This document shows positions 1 through 14,071 of a stretch of 64,000 nucleotides of DNA, one piece after another. The translations under genes and the position numbers were made by a program. Location of the stretch: contig NC_030989.1 in assembly GCF_000149955.1 (NCBI RefSeq), forward strand, positions 2,365,839 through 2,429,838, written 5' to 3'. The stretch is from Fusarium oxysporum f. sp. lycopersici 4287 (lineage: Eukaryota > Ascomycota > Sordariomycetes > Hypocreales > Nectriaceae). Within the stretch, counting starts at the first letter, position 1, and every line of letters begins with the position of its first letter. The notes under the pieces are model-generated. The model was not told where the DNA came from. It ran no database searches and saw nothing but the letters and a program-made list of their open reading frames with translations.

Positions 1-2627
<2,627 letters not shown>

Positions 2628-2640
2628 TGCGACTATGGTG

Positions 2641-2705
2641 CTGTGAGGGACTCTCGTTAGCAAAGAGTGATTAACGACGACGGTTGGGTATTGTAATTGA
2701 CTTAC
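2641..2705 (-). other. Intron in the 5' UTR of the aconitase gene
   Basis: Read on the minus strand, GTAAGTCAATTAC begins at 2705, a TGCTAAC branch-point match lies about 20 bases before the end, and the intron closes with CCTCACAG at 2641. The next exon starts 13 bases before the aconitase ATG. All three splice signals agree with those of the coding introns, so a spliced leader is likely. No transcript evidence is available here. Confidence 0.65.
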
Positions 2706-4537
2706 GACCCAATATCGGTCGATGAGTGACTCGATGTATGCTTGAAGGGGAATTGCGAATGTTCAACTGAAGAAGTTGAAGCTTTTCGGGTGGGTTGAAG
2801 GAAGAAGGTGGGGGAATGTGCTGCCGAGCAGGTAAGGATTTTATGCTCCTCAGCCGGTCATGTGTTTATCTGGGTTAATGCAGCAATTGGGTTTTATAAT
2901 TTAGCTCAAGCAAGAAACGGACGTAAAGTTTATGTATTTTTTGGATTTAAATCGTTATCAAGTGTTGTAGAGCTTTCAACGACATCATCTCATTGTATTA
3001 CAGTCTTGTTTTATATATTATTCTATCAACATCATTCTCATCTTATACATAGTATTCATCTTCTTCCACAGAAGCCACGATTTGATTCTCTTTTTTTCCT
3101 CTGGTTGCGAGGCAGTTGCTGTTACCTCGGTCTTGCGGGCACCCGTTACGGCGTGAGCCCCGGACCATGATGTAATTTCCGCATCGTGGGCCCCGAAACG
3201 GTCTAGGCGTCCATCATGCCCCGGAACCTCACAATCAATGACAAAAGATGCTCTCTGGTTGGCCAAAACTCTGACTCGCTTCACAGGGTTTAATCGCTAC
3301 AGTTCCTCGGGCCAGCGGCTTTACCTTCGGTCGCCGCTGAACGGACATATCCCTTCGCACATGCGATCCTCCGAGGTCGTGATGCTCGGTCACCGATCTT
3401 TTTTTGCTTCAAACACTGTTTTTCGGAATTCAATTTTCATCTGCGAGCGCTTGAGGGAATTTGGGGTAGCCCTTGAACGAGGGGGAATGTGAAGCTTTTC
3501 ACCAAACCCCAACCCCCTATGCCCTTGTATACACACCCCAATTGTGGTTCTGCCAAATGTCATGCCGCAGACCGCCCAGTTGATATGTATTGTCCAATGA
3601 TAACTGAGGCGATTATAATCTTCATATCCGTTCTTGGAGCCGATTGTAGACTCTTGTCCACCTTTAAGCCACATCACGAACTCTCTGCGTTGTAACCCAC
3701 AATACTAATGGAGCACTGGGAGCCGATCAATACTATCGCAAATTCTATAGCGCTGACGGCTATGCAAACGNNNNNNNNNNNNNNNNNNNNNNNNNNNNNN
3801 NNNNNNNNNNNNNNNNNNNNNNNNNNNNNNNNNNNNNNNNNNNNNNNNNNNNNNNNNNNNNNNNNNNNNNNNNNNNNNNNNNNNNNNNNNNNNNNNNNNN
3901 NNNNNNNNNNNNNNNNNNNNNNNNNNNNNNNNNNNNNNNNNNNNNNNNNNNNNNNNNNNNNNNNNNNNNNNNNNNNNNNNNNNNNNNNNNNNNNNNNNNN
4001 NNNNNNNNNNNNNNNNNNNNNNNNNNNNNNNNNNNNNNNNNNNNNNNNNNNNNNNNNNNNNNNNNNNNNNNNNNNNNNNNNNNNNNNNNNNNNNNNNNNN
4101 NNNNNNNNNNNNNNNNNNNNNNNNNNNNNNNNNNNNNNNNNNNNNNNNNNNNNNNNNNNNNNNNNNNNNNNNNNNNNNNNNNNNNNNNNNNNNNNNNNNN
4201 NNNNNNNNNNNNNNNNNNNNNNNNNNNNNNNNNNNNNNNNNNNNNNNNNNNNNNNNNNNNNNNNNNNNNNNNNNNNNNNNNNTTCTCGAAATTGTTTTTC
4301 TGAGTCGCAGAACATGCCTTGTTTTGTCTCCGCTCGAAATGGTCGTGATATCGTGCCGTGTCAGATTCAACCTGTAGCTGTAGTGCCCCGCATCCGGCTT
4401 ATCACCTTATCGGGTCAGCCCCACCAGAACTTTTTTCGAAAATCGCCAACCTCCACGACCGCCTAGCTTGAAGATACCAATATCACAATCTGGAATAGCA
4501 TACTCCAAGAATCGCATCCGTTCAAGTCACCGCAAAG
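2706..4537. other. Intergenic region between aconitase and BUD20, with an assembly gap
   Basis: Shared head-to-head upstream region of aconitase (-) and the BUD20-like gene (+). The readable sequence holds only short ORFs without recognisable domains or a convincing exon chain. The part from 2900 to 3090 is AT-rich and the part from 3100 to 3400 is more GC-rich. No tRNA, 5S rRNA or transposon ends were recognised. The 512-base gap means a small feature could be hidden. Confidence 0.6.
3771..4282. other. Assembly gap (512 N)
   Basis: Continuous N from 3771 to 4282. ORFs reported across it are artefacts of translating N. Confidence 0.99.
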
Positions 4538-4967
4538 ATGGGTGTCACAAACAAGAAAACAATCACCAAGACAAGGCGCAAGACTCGAGACGTCGACCAG
4601 GTCAAGGCCGACCTCATGTCACCCAAGCATCTGAAGCAATTCATGGAGACAAAGGCTGCTGAGGACCTTCCCGGCCTTGGGCGTCACTACTGTGTTGAGT
4701 GCTCCAAATGGTTCGATACGGATGCTACTCTGGTCTCGCATCAAAAGGGAAAGCCTCATAAGAGAAGGTATGTCACATAGTGACTCGCAATGGGTATATA
4801 TTTGTCTATTCTGACATGTGTACTAACTCCCCACTAGAGTCAAGCAGATCGCCGAAGGACCATACACTCAACAGGAGGCCGAAGCTGCCGTCGGCTTGCG
4901 AACAGACAACGGCGACCGAAAGCGCACATTTGTCGACCAAGATAACGATGTTGCCATGGACGCCTAA
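4538..4967 (+). CDS. BUD20: Bud20/ZNF593-like C2H2 zinc-finger pre-60S export factor
   Basis: Probable shuttling factor that binds late pre-60S ribosomal particles and helps their nuclear export. Two exons, 4538-4767 and 4838-4967, give 119 residues. The intron starts GTATGT, contains TACTAAC and ends CCACTAG. The N-terminal 20 residues are very basic (KKTITKTRRKTRDVDQVK). A C2H2 finger follows near residues 52-74: YCVECSKWFDT, then H and H spaced as in SHQKGKPHKRR. The finger is of the U1-like type and runs into the basic VKQ segment that begins exon 2. Length and order match the Bud20/ZNF593 family (about 115-170 residues). The end lies only 132 bases from the end of the convergent DAM1 gene. 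The family assignment is by recognition of these motifs, not by alignment. Confidence 0.88.
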
Positions 4968-5099
4968 ATCATGTCCGATAAAATTCTTCATAGCACGCTA
5001 AAAGGGGGATATAAAATCCTAGGGCGCATCGGAGCTGGGCTTGATTTTTGACATTGCAAATGGCGTTTTGGAATATTTCTGTCGATATCCCGATAATAT

Positions 5100-5833
5100 T
5101 CACCTGACACCTCGACCGCGCGCTCTGGCCAGTCCACTAGGCCGGCTACGTCCAACACCGCGAGTCGATCTTCCCCGAGACGATGTTCCTCGACCGGGAG
5201 CAGCAGGGAGACGTGATTGTCGTTTTGGAGGCTCTGGTGTGGTGAATTTGGAAGACTTGGTGGTAGTAGGTGGATTCTCGACAAAGGACGTGTCAGTAGT
5301 CCTAAAGGCTAGTTAAAAGAGCCAATAAAGGTTTTTAAAAAGAAGGACTTACATGAACGTCATTTCTGCATCAGCCTCTGATTTTGATGGGGGTCACAGC
5401 GGGTTGTTCTGGTTGAGTTCTGTCTCTGCGGAAAGATTCTGGAACAGGTCCCTGCGAGAATAAGTCTTAGAATTACAAAACCGTACATATCCGATACGGA
5501 TAGCTTCGATAGACATACCTCTGGGAAATCAACACAGAAGGCATTCATGTTCAGGCCATAAAGGAAGCTCGCGAACGATTCGCTGAATCTCGCTAAACTC
5601 TCGTGCATAAGCTGAAAGTGCATCATGTTCGCTTCGAGGTCGGCCATGGCATCGGAAAGCTCAGCGAAGGCTGGCTCAAATGCATTCAGTGGAAATGGCG
5701 CATCATGTTCTCCAGCACCTCGCGCGGACTCGCGAAAGGATGATCGGGATGAAGGTCGCAGCGGGGTGGTAGGTCGTGACGTTCGGGAACGAGAATTTGA
5801 GCGTTTGCCGGGATCGAGAGGTGTAGTCGACAT
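5100..5833 (-). CDS. DAM1: DASH complex subunit Dam1, with an apparent one-base insertion in exon 2
   Basis: Subunit of the DASH/Dam1 ring that couples kinetochores to microtubule plus ends. Exons on the minus strand: 5833-5519, 5451-5353 and 5301-5100. The Dam1 core is in exon 1: FEPAFAELSDAMADLEANMM followed by FQLMHESLARFSESFASFLYG and NAFCVDFPE. Exon 2 opens in frame with GPVPESF but then meets a stop, while its last part (EADAEMTFM) and exon 3 (TTDTSFVENPP) read in another frame. Total exon length is 616, one more than a multiple of three. Removing one base from the A-run at 5382-5385 or the G-run at 5389-5393 (plus-strand letters) restores 204 residues. The tail is rich in RGR and SRG, as in other fungal Dam1 proteins. 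A sequencing error is more likely than a dead gene, because Dam1 is conserved and both flanks remain intact. Confidence 0.85.
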
Positions 5834-7057
5834 TTTGGCAACGTGTATGCTGTATTTCGCATTCGCTGTTCTGTTTTTGTGTATTATTTCGTGTATTCGT
5901 GGCTCGGCGTACTGGGTAATGCAATCCGCGTATTTGATATCGCGACCTGAAGTTGAGTTGTACGAAAGTCAACAAACATTGGATGGAAGTCTGATGTGGC
6001 GCCCCCGCAATTCGTTCCAAGATGTGGCTCCCAGTCCGTGTGGCTTTCCCCACGACGTTTCAATTGTCCAGATAGCATCACATGTACTTTACATCATGCC
6101 TGATTTCGATATCAGTTGGTCTCGAGTCTTACATACTTTTGTTCTTTCAACATAATATTTTCTAGAACTCATCATATATCAGGCATGGTGGTCATTATGT
6201 TTTCCAATCGCCCTACTATCCACGTATTTGTCGTGTCGCGTGAGCAGTCTTCCACTCAGGGGCAGACATGACGAAGACATACGATATGGTACGGATACCG
6301 AATAAAGTAAAGCTCATTATAGGAAGACTTTGGCAAAGAACACTGCCGTGTTAGGAACATTCATTTTACATCGACTGTGAGACATGGGGCCCCTTGACCG
6401 TGGGATATCGCAGGATTCTTTGTCTTCAAGCTGTTAGCTAGCTCTGTAGGGTAGAGCACAGCCACGCTCACATCACGTTCACATTTGTTCAAAGTAGTTC
6501 TAAGCAGTAACGTACCTTGTTGTCAATTATTTTCAAAAACTCTTGCTAATTTCTCTGCTGGCCATAGTCTTGATGTTGTGTCACATTTTGTTCAAGACAT
6601 CATAATTGAGGTTCTTGAGGTGCGTGACAGAACAACGCCAACTTCAATAATAGGCCTCCAATCTTTGTTCCCGAGTACTCCGAACACTAACAAATGCCCT
6701 ACGTCAATAATTGATCCATCCACTCTCCATCCGCGGGAACCGGAGTCTTGCAAGCTCCGAACACACCTTGAGCATCAACAGACTATTATGTTTTATTACG
6801 CTCGTACCATCCTGTGAAAAATCCGAACGATTCATATCTTCATGGTCATTCCTTGAGGCCTGTCAGTGGATTGTTCTTGCTTTTGTACCTGCAAAGCAAC
6901 GTCGAGGATCTGTGGAGCCAATACGACGCCAAGAAAGGGTGTCCCGCATTCTAAAAATCCCCATAAACGACGACATTGATTTACCTACCAACTTTGGTTT
7001 TTGCGGCGTATGTGTACGCGTTTGCAAATCTGACATATCTTTCTCAACCCTTTACCT
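5834..7057. other. Intergenic region between DAM1 and the Sec14-like gene
   Basis: Divergent upstream region of DAM1 (-) and the Sec14-like gene (+). It holds short ORFs only, none with a recognisable domain. I see no RNA gene or repeat. Confidence 0.6.
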
Positions 7058-8917
<1,860 letters not shown>

Positions 8918-9085
8918 ACGAGACGTATGACGCACAAAAGGGACTTGGATTGTAGATAATCAGGTTGATTTGGCGGGCGCAGGATGGTACCTGGTAACCG
9001 GACAATAATACTAGAAGGGCTCTTCATGAACCAGTTCCCCAATCTCCCAATTGGACACTATCGCATATGCGTATATCGAAGCTCT

Positions 9086-9828
9086 TTAGATCTTGGCCTT
9101 GAGCTCCTCGCAGTAAGCCTTGAGCTGCTCCATATCAGCAGGCTTTGTAGGCCATTTGACGCCGAGGCCCTCGGTCTCGTTGGGCTTAGGGATCTGAATA
9201 CTTGTTAGCTGTAGCTCAACGATAATTCAGGCTTAATCATGTTACCATATGGAAGTGAACCTAGGATTATGTTAGTTTCGTTATACCGTAGACTTAGTAT
9301 GATAGACTTACATGGTCAACTTCTTGATGAGCAATGCGGCCATTGTTCTGGAGGATATTGTAATCGGTGGCACCAGTCGCGTTGACAATCTTCTTGACAA
9401 CAGGCTATGAACATAATTAGACTTGAGTATTGATCACTAACGCTCCAGTACTTGCCAGAATCTCGGTGAGGTGATCGTCAGGAATATCGGCCAACTTAGC
9501 ACCGTGGTGCTTGGGAACGACAAGCTACATCTTGTCAGTGGGTTCATGACGTGAGCTGTTGAGAACGTACAGCGTGGCCCTTGCTGAGAGGACCAATATC
9601 AAGGAAAGCGAGAGTCTTGTCGCTCTCAAATAGCTTGAAAGAGGGGATATCACCTAATTAAGGACCAAGTTAGTTTACATGAAGACCAGGAGTTAGACAA
9701 AAGAGCTGATGAACACCCTCAACATACTCTCCCCTCGGCAACTCCCCGCATACTCTTTTACTCATTCAACCACCGTGCTTCCCCCTTCTCTTACCCTTGA
9801 TGATGCGACAGAAAATGCAGGAGGACAT
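9086..9828 (-). CDS. HNT1: HINT-family histidine-triad nucleotide hydrolase (adenosine 5'-monophosphoramidase), six exons
   Basis: Hydrolyses AMP-lysine and related nucleoside phosphoramidates; cytosolic or nuclear. No exon is long enough to stand out as an ORF, so the gene was built from splice signals: 9828-9795, 9653-9571, 9524-9456, 9404-9312, 9260-9246 and 9193-9086. The total is 402 bases, 133 residues, typical of Hint proteins (about 120-160). Order of motifs: MSSCIFCRIIKGDIPSFKLF, DKTLAFLDIGPLSKGHALVV, PKHHGAKLADI, NILQNNGRIAHQEVDH, then the triad H-V-H-F-H-M. The triad is split over exons 4, 5 and 6. Exon 5 is only 15 bases (VHFHM). The third intron starts GCAAGT, and only this GC donor keeps the frame, since the nearby GTACTG would shift it. 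The stop lies 168 bases from the end of the Sec14-like gene. Confidence 0.93.
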
Positions 9829-10660
9829 TTTGGTGTGAAGTTGTTTAGTTGTTGAAAATTAATGACAAAAAAAGAATCAGAGAACAAGTTGAAGTTCAAT
9901 TGTCAATTGAAGGATCAGATTACATGAGGTAACACTGAGCGAGGTGCAGCTTGGAGCTATGAGGGGCAGCTGGTGTGAGCTTTGATTGGCTGCTACGCTT
10001 GGATTGAGGGTATATAAGTCCAAATTGCGCTGCTTTCTGTCGGAGTGGGACCTCCCATCGAACTCACCTCTTGCCTTTTACCAGATGTGACCGTGGGATT
10101 GGCCCAACAGACTCCATTCACCTAATCTTTGGAAACCATTCGTCTAGAGACTCTAGATTCGAATTTTGATTTTTGCTACTTTTTCGGATCAAAATGCATT
10201 TAATAGTGTAGCATCTCAGTCGGTCTTTTGTTTTTGGCATTTTTAAGACCATCGAAGCTCTTTTTGGGCTTTTTAATAGCTTTCATACCCGTTTTTCTGA
10301 GAGGCTTCTGCGCCTTGATTTTTACGTCATCCCCATCTCGGCGGGGTCACCTCAGCCCCTCCAAACACAATAAGGTACCTAGAACTAACTCCCTGTGCTC
10401 CCAAGGCATACCCGTACCAACCCATGATCCATCACTCTTCGCCCACTTTCAGGCGCCCAGTTTCTACCTTGTAGCACTTTTACCAAGATTTGCTGTTCCC
10501 GTACGAGTCACGAGCTTGACCCTCCGAAGCATATATACTCCAACTTTCGCCGCCGACTGTTCCTTAGCTAGGTACCTACACAGTACGATCGACACCTTTG
10601 AGTTTGCGACGAACGTACAGATTCCAAGCCATATACAACCATCGCATTTACTCAAACAAA
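9829..10660. promoter_or_regulatory. Divergent promoter region of HNT1 and MOG1
   Basis: Head-to-head spacer of 832 bases. A TATATAAG match lies at 10011-10018 on the plus strand, with ATTGG (CCAAT on the other strand) about 25 bases before it. Two AGGTACCTA palindromic sites lie at 10373-10381 and 10570-10578, upstream of MOG1. The part 10150-10310 is T-rich. If the TATA box serves MOG1, its leader would be about 600 bases. No coding exon was recognised. Confidence 0.45.
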
Positions 10661-11364
10661 ATGCCTGAATACATCAGCACGCCTCTCTTTGGCGGCGCAA
10701 TCACTTGTGACCTGCCCGCCAAGTTCGCCGACGTCAGGTCCGTCCTCATTGCTCTTTGCGCCTAAACCTTTCCTTGTGCTGACTCTATGCGCTGCAGCAA
10801 GTTGCGACAAGTTCCCGATAACCAAGAAGTCTGGATCGATCAGGATGGTTTCACCAGCATCATCTTCGACATCACAGAGCGTGTTGGAGGCTCTGGCTCA
10901 GGTCCTGAGGTTGATGGTCGTGCCATGACAACTCATCTTGAAGATATGGTTGGGTCGGATATCGATACCGTCAAGATCTGGAACACTGCCGAGACTGAGT
11001 TCTCGAATCTAGAGTATGTTGTCTCAGATGCCTTCTGGAAGTGACAGTTACTGATATCTGTAGACCTGGTACTCCAGCCTACACACTTATTTCCACACAG
11101 ACTCCTCGTGTGAACCAGTCCCGCGACTCAACATCTGCGCCCGATTTCACCGCTATCATCCTAACTCTTTTGCGGCTCGAGAAGGCCAAGACTGATATTC
11201 TCATCACAATCAATGTGCCTCATATCAAGGGAGAGTACGACGAGGCGGAGGTTGATCTTGAACTGGGACGTCAGGGTAAGCTCATCGGTGCTGCCGTTGA
11301 GTATTCTGCTACTATCTGGTCAACATTTAAGATCAAGGACTGGGGCCTCTTTGGTGAAGCTTAA
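10661..11364 (+). CDS. MOG1: Mog1-like Ran-GTPase-binding protein
   Basis: Binds Ran and stimulates nucleotide release, supporting nuclear protein import. Three exons (10661-10737, 10798-11013, 11064-11364) join to 197 residues, near the usual 185-220 for Mog1. Visible family blocks are PLFGGAITCDLP at the N-terminus, DVSKLRQVPDNQEVWIDQDG across the first junction, and a C-terminal ITINVPHIKGEYDE segment. The acidic IDQDGFTSIIFDI patch corresponds to the conserved Ran-contact surface of the family. The first intron begins GTCCGT, a weak donor, but the frame and the conserved SKLRQVPD junction support it. Convergent with the GCNA-like gene, 607 bases away. A karyopherin gene (Kap121-like) is also in the window but 27 kb off, so no operon-like link is implied. 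Confidence 0.92.
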
Positions 11365-11971
11365 AGTAGTTGAAGATTGTTAAAAGTGAATGGAGAGCAT
11401 ATTCAGGGTAAGGGGGATGTAGCAGGAAAGAGCTAGGATATCATGAGATGACTACCACGACTTATGACCCGTTTTCTTTGTCGATGGATGAATATACAAT
11501 TATGGACACGACAAGTATGGTTCTCTAGCATGCAAAAATAAGTAGACTCATGAGCTGCTTTTAGATGAATATGACGAGACGTCATGATAGAGGGCCATGT
11601 TGACGAGCATTTAACCAGGTGTAGCTTGGGAAGCTCTACAATGTTCGAGAAACTACTGGCTGATAAGATCAAACTCGAATTGTGTCTGCATTTGCAACGT
11701 TCAGTGGCTATATACACACTCTCATTCTAATTTCTTGAAAGTTTGTCTGGTTGATATACAAGGTAATCGATGAGCTTCCATGAGGGTAATGAAGGCAGTG
11801 TCTCTGTAGACTGGAGAGTATTTGTTCCTAGATATGTTATATGATATCTTATAGTCTGGATTTTGACAGGCAGCTTCGTAGGTGAGTGAAGGCGCAGATG
11901 AATTCAGTGAACTCATACACGTAAATGGTAATATTGAATGGGTATAGACAAACAAACTCCTAGTTATGCAT
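11365..11971. other. 3'-3' intergenic region between MOG1 and the GCNA-like gene
   Basis: Convergent spacer of 607 bases with short ORFs only. Presumably holds both 3' UTRs. Nothing else was recognised. Confidence 0.6.
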
Positions 11972-14071
11972 TTATGCTTCAGCCTCAATAGTTAGATCAA
12001 CCATCTTGTCAACAACACTCTCAAGTCCCAGCTTGCTAACCACTTTGCTTCCAGTCTTACCACCCTCTTGCTTCGCCCACTTCTCTGCAATGAGCTTCAT
12101 GACCACCTTCTGAGGACTGCCCGGGTTCTCTCCTCTGACCACACCCATCTGCTCTTTCACAAACGCCTGATATCGGCTCGGTGCTTTGCCTGCTGCTGCT
12201 CCTCTTGGTGCTGGCTTGGTCTGCTTCAAGTTGCCCTTGCACTTCCCACATTTATATCGCTGGGTATCAATACTCTTGGAGTGCCGCTTGTACTCAGCTC
12301 CGCATTCTTCACACTCCCAAACGTACTTGAAGTCGATTTCGTAACTGTGCTTGGTCGTCACTTGGATGCCGCGATCACCAAACTTAGCTGAGCACTTGGT
12401 CGCCCAAGCCTTGAACTCTCGGCCGTGAGGATTTGTCGTTATGCCACTGATCATGAAGTTGGCGAGATGGCAAAACTCGTGTGCCATGACATTGAGTAGG
12501 CGATTCTCGTCATCAATGACCTTCTCGGCAAGTTCGATTGATGCATGATGTTTGAATATCTTAATGGGCTGGCCGTCTTCTGCCTTGCGTGTCGTCCTAA
12601 TAGTCTCACAACGCCAACTTGCTCGCCCAGCCGTCGTATTAAGTGTTTTTGTCCAAACGAGCTTGACACCACCTGTGGACTCAGCAAGCTTGGCAATTCT
12701 GCCCTGTGTGATCTCGAGATCGAGTTCGGCTAGAAAGCTCTCGGCCAGTGCATGTTTTCTAGATTCAAAGGACTTCTTGGTCTCCTTCTTAGGCTCTTTC
12801 TTTGGGCTCGCCTTGCGGGGACTCTTGGTAACGGGAGGGAGGATGAGCTTGCGTGGCGAGTGCTGGTCGTTCCAATCGTTAACAAAGTCCTGGTTCCAAA
12901 AGGCATCCATACTTGGACGATGGGGCGTCTTGGGGATCTGTATTTTCTTGCTTGGTGATGCAAGTCCTCTTGGCTTGGATGCTTTAGGAGGAGTACTAGG
13001 TGGTGTGGTGAACTCGTCTATCTTCGATACTCTGCTCTCCTCATCTGAAAGGTCCTCGAGCTGTAGCCGCAGCTTAGATAGTGTGTCTGCAAGGTCCGAG
13101 GTAGTGGTCGTCCCTGAAGCAAGTCGTTTCCCACTTTGGCTAGTCTTCCTGGACCCAGCAACCTCTTTACTTGAAGCAGTATTCTTGGCAATATCGCGGG
13201 TCTTTTCATTGCTAATGCTTGTAGAGTGGTTTGGTTGAAGAGTTGGAGCATTCTTAATTGATGGGATACGCTCCCTGGTGCCAACGGTCTTTGATGGCTG
13301 GCTACTCAAAGATCTTGCCCCTTTCCTTGTCGGGGGCTCAGGGGAGTCATTCAACCAATACAACTCTGAGGCAGAGTCAGAATGTTCGTCTGCAGTTTGA
13401 TAGATACTTGGCTCTTCTGCTTTCTCATCCTCCTGGCTCACTTGGCTTTCAGCATCGGTATCAATCTCTCGTGCAAAAAGCAACGCCTTTGACTTGGTCC
13501 CAGAATGAATACTTGGTTTCGGCTTTTGAATCTCCAGAGTAGGTATTGTCACCGTACTTGTCTTTGTTTTCTGAAGCCGTCGAACCCTTGTCAAGACTGT
13601 TTCCTTTTCGGATTCATAGTTCTCATCGCTCTCGTCATCAGAATCTTCCACAACCCTCTGGTTTCTCCTCCTTCTTGGCCGTTGTCGAGACTGCGGCATG
13701 TCCTTCTCTGTCTCAGAGCCAAATTCGGATTCTGAATATGAAGAAAGTTCGTCGATTGGGGTCGTTTGTCGTGATGGCTTCTTCTCATGACTTGCAGCCC
13801 TTGACTTGCTCCGTCGACCACCACTTGTGCTTTCATGTTCTTCCGAGTTCCATTTCTGAAAGAGCGGGTTGGCAGCGACTTGATTTGGCTCTCCAAGACG
13901 TCGCACACGTCGGGTTTCAACATTGGAAGTAGTCTTAGGAATCGTAGGCTTGCTAACTGAAGGTGTTGGCGTAGTTGTCTTTGTTGCTCGGGTGCTTGGT
14001 TTCCGAATAAGCGTTTTCAGATCAGGTAAGTCATCGTCACTGGAGGGATAAATGTCTGCCAGTCTTGCCAT
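11972..14071 (-). CDS. GCNA-like SprT zinc metalloprotease with disordered N-terminus and HMG-like C-terminus
   Basis: Single-exon ORF of 699 residues. Residues 1-430 are low-complexity, rich in Ser, Thr, Lys and acidic clusters (SSDDDLPDL, EDSDDESDENYESE), with proline-directed sites such as TPPSTPPK and SPRKASPKK. Residues 440-625 form a SprT-like domain: the catalytic HEFCH (531-535), a further His at NPHGREF (549), then a zinc ribbon with CEEC (587-590) and CGKC (608-611). Residues about 628-675 (SRYQAFVKEQM to IAEKWAKQ) resemble an HMG box. This order, disordered region then SprT then zinc ribbon then HMG, is that of metazoan GCNA/ACRC, which acts on DNA-protein crosslinks. A role in removing protein adducts from DNA is inferred from family membership. 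A Spartan (SPRTN) protein would instead be expected to carry PCNA- and ubiquitin-binding motifs at its C-terminus. Confidence 0.85.
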   Translation of the reverse strand: MARLADIYPSSDDDLPDLKTLIRKPSTRATKTTTPTPSVSKPTIPKTTSNVETRRVRRLGEPNQVAANPLFQKWNSEEHESTSGGRRSKSRAASHEKKPSRQTTPIDELSSYSESEFGSETEKDMPQSRQRPRRRRNQRVVEDSDDESDENYESEKETVLTRVRRLQKTKTSTVTIPTLEIQKPKPSIHSGTKSKALLFAREIDTDAESQVSQEDEKAEEPSIYQTADEHSDSASELYWLNDSPEPPTRKGARSLSSQPSKTVGTRERIPSIKNAPTLQPNHSTSISNEKTRDIAKNTASSKEVAGSRKTSQSGKRLASGTTTTSDLADTLSKLRLQLEDLSDEESRVSKIDEFTTPPSTPPKASKPRGLASPSKKIQIPKTPHRPSMDAFWNQDFVNDWNDQHSPRKLILPPVTKSPRKASPKKEPKKETKKSFESRKHALAESFLAELDLEITQGRIAKLAESTGGVKLVWTKTLNTTAGRASWRCETIRTTRKAEDGQPIKIFKHHASIELAEKVIDDENRLLNVMAHEFCHLANFMISGITTNPHGREFKAWATKCSAKFGDRGIQVTTKHSYEIDFKYVWECEECGAEYKRHSKSIDTQRYKCGKCKGNLKQTKPAPRGAAAGKAPSRYQAFVKEQMGVVRGENPGSPQKVVMKLIAEKWAKQEGGKTGSKVVSKLGLESVVDKMVDLTIEAEA

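Noticed and set aside
3674..4466. ORFs of 213-252 codons across 3771-4282
   Set aside because: They consist mostly of N and carry no information. The same applies to ORFs over 21326-21516 and 28137-28484.
12552..13238. 228-codon plus-strand ORF rich in Leu and Ser
   Set aside because: Antisense to the low-complexity and SprT parts of the GCNA-like gene; its hydrophobic runs are the complement of Lys/Glu codons.
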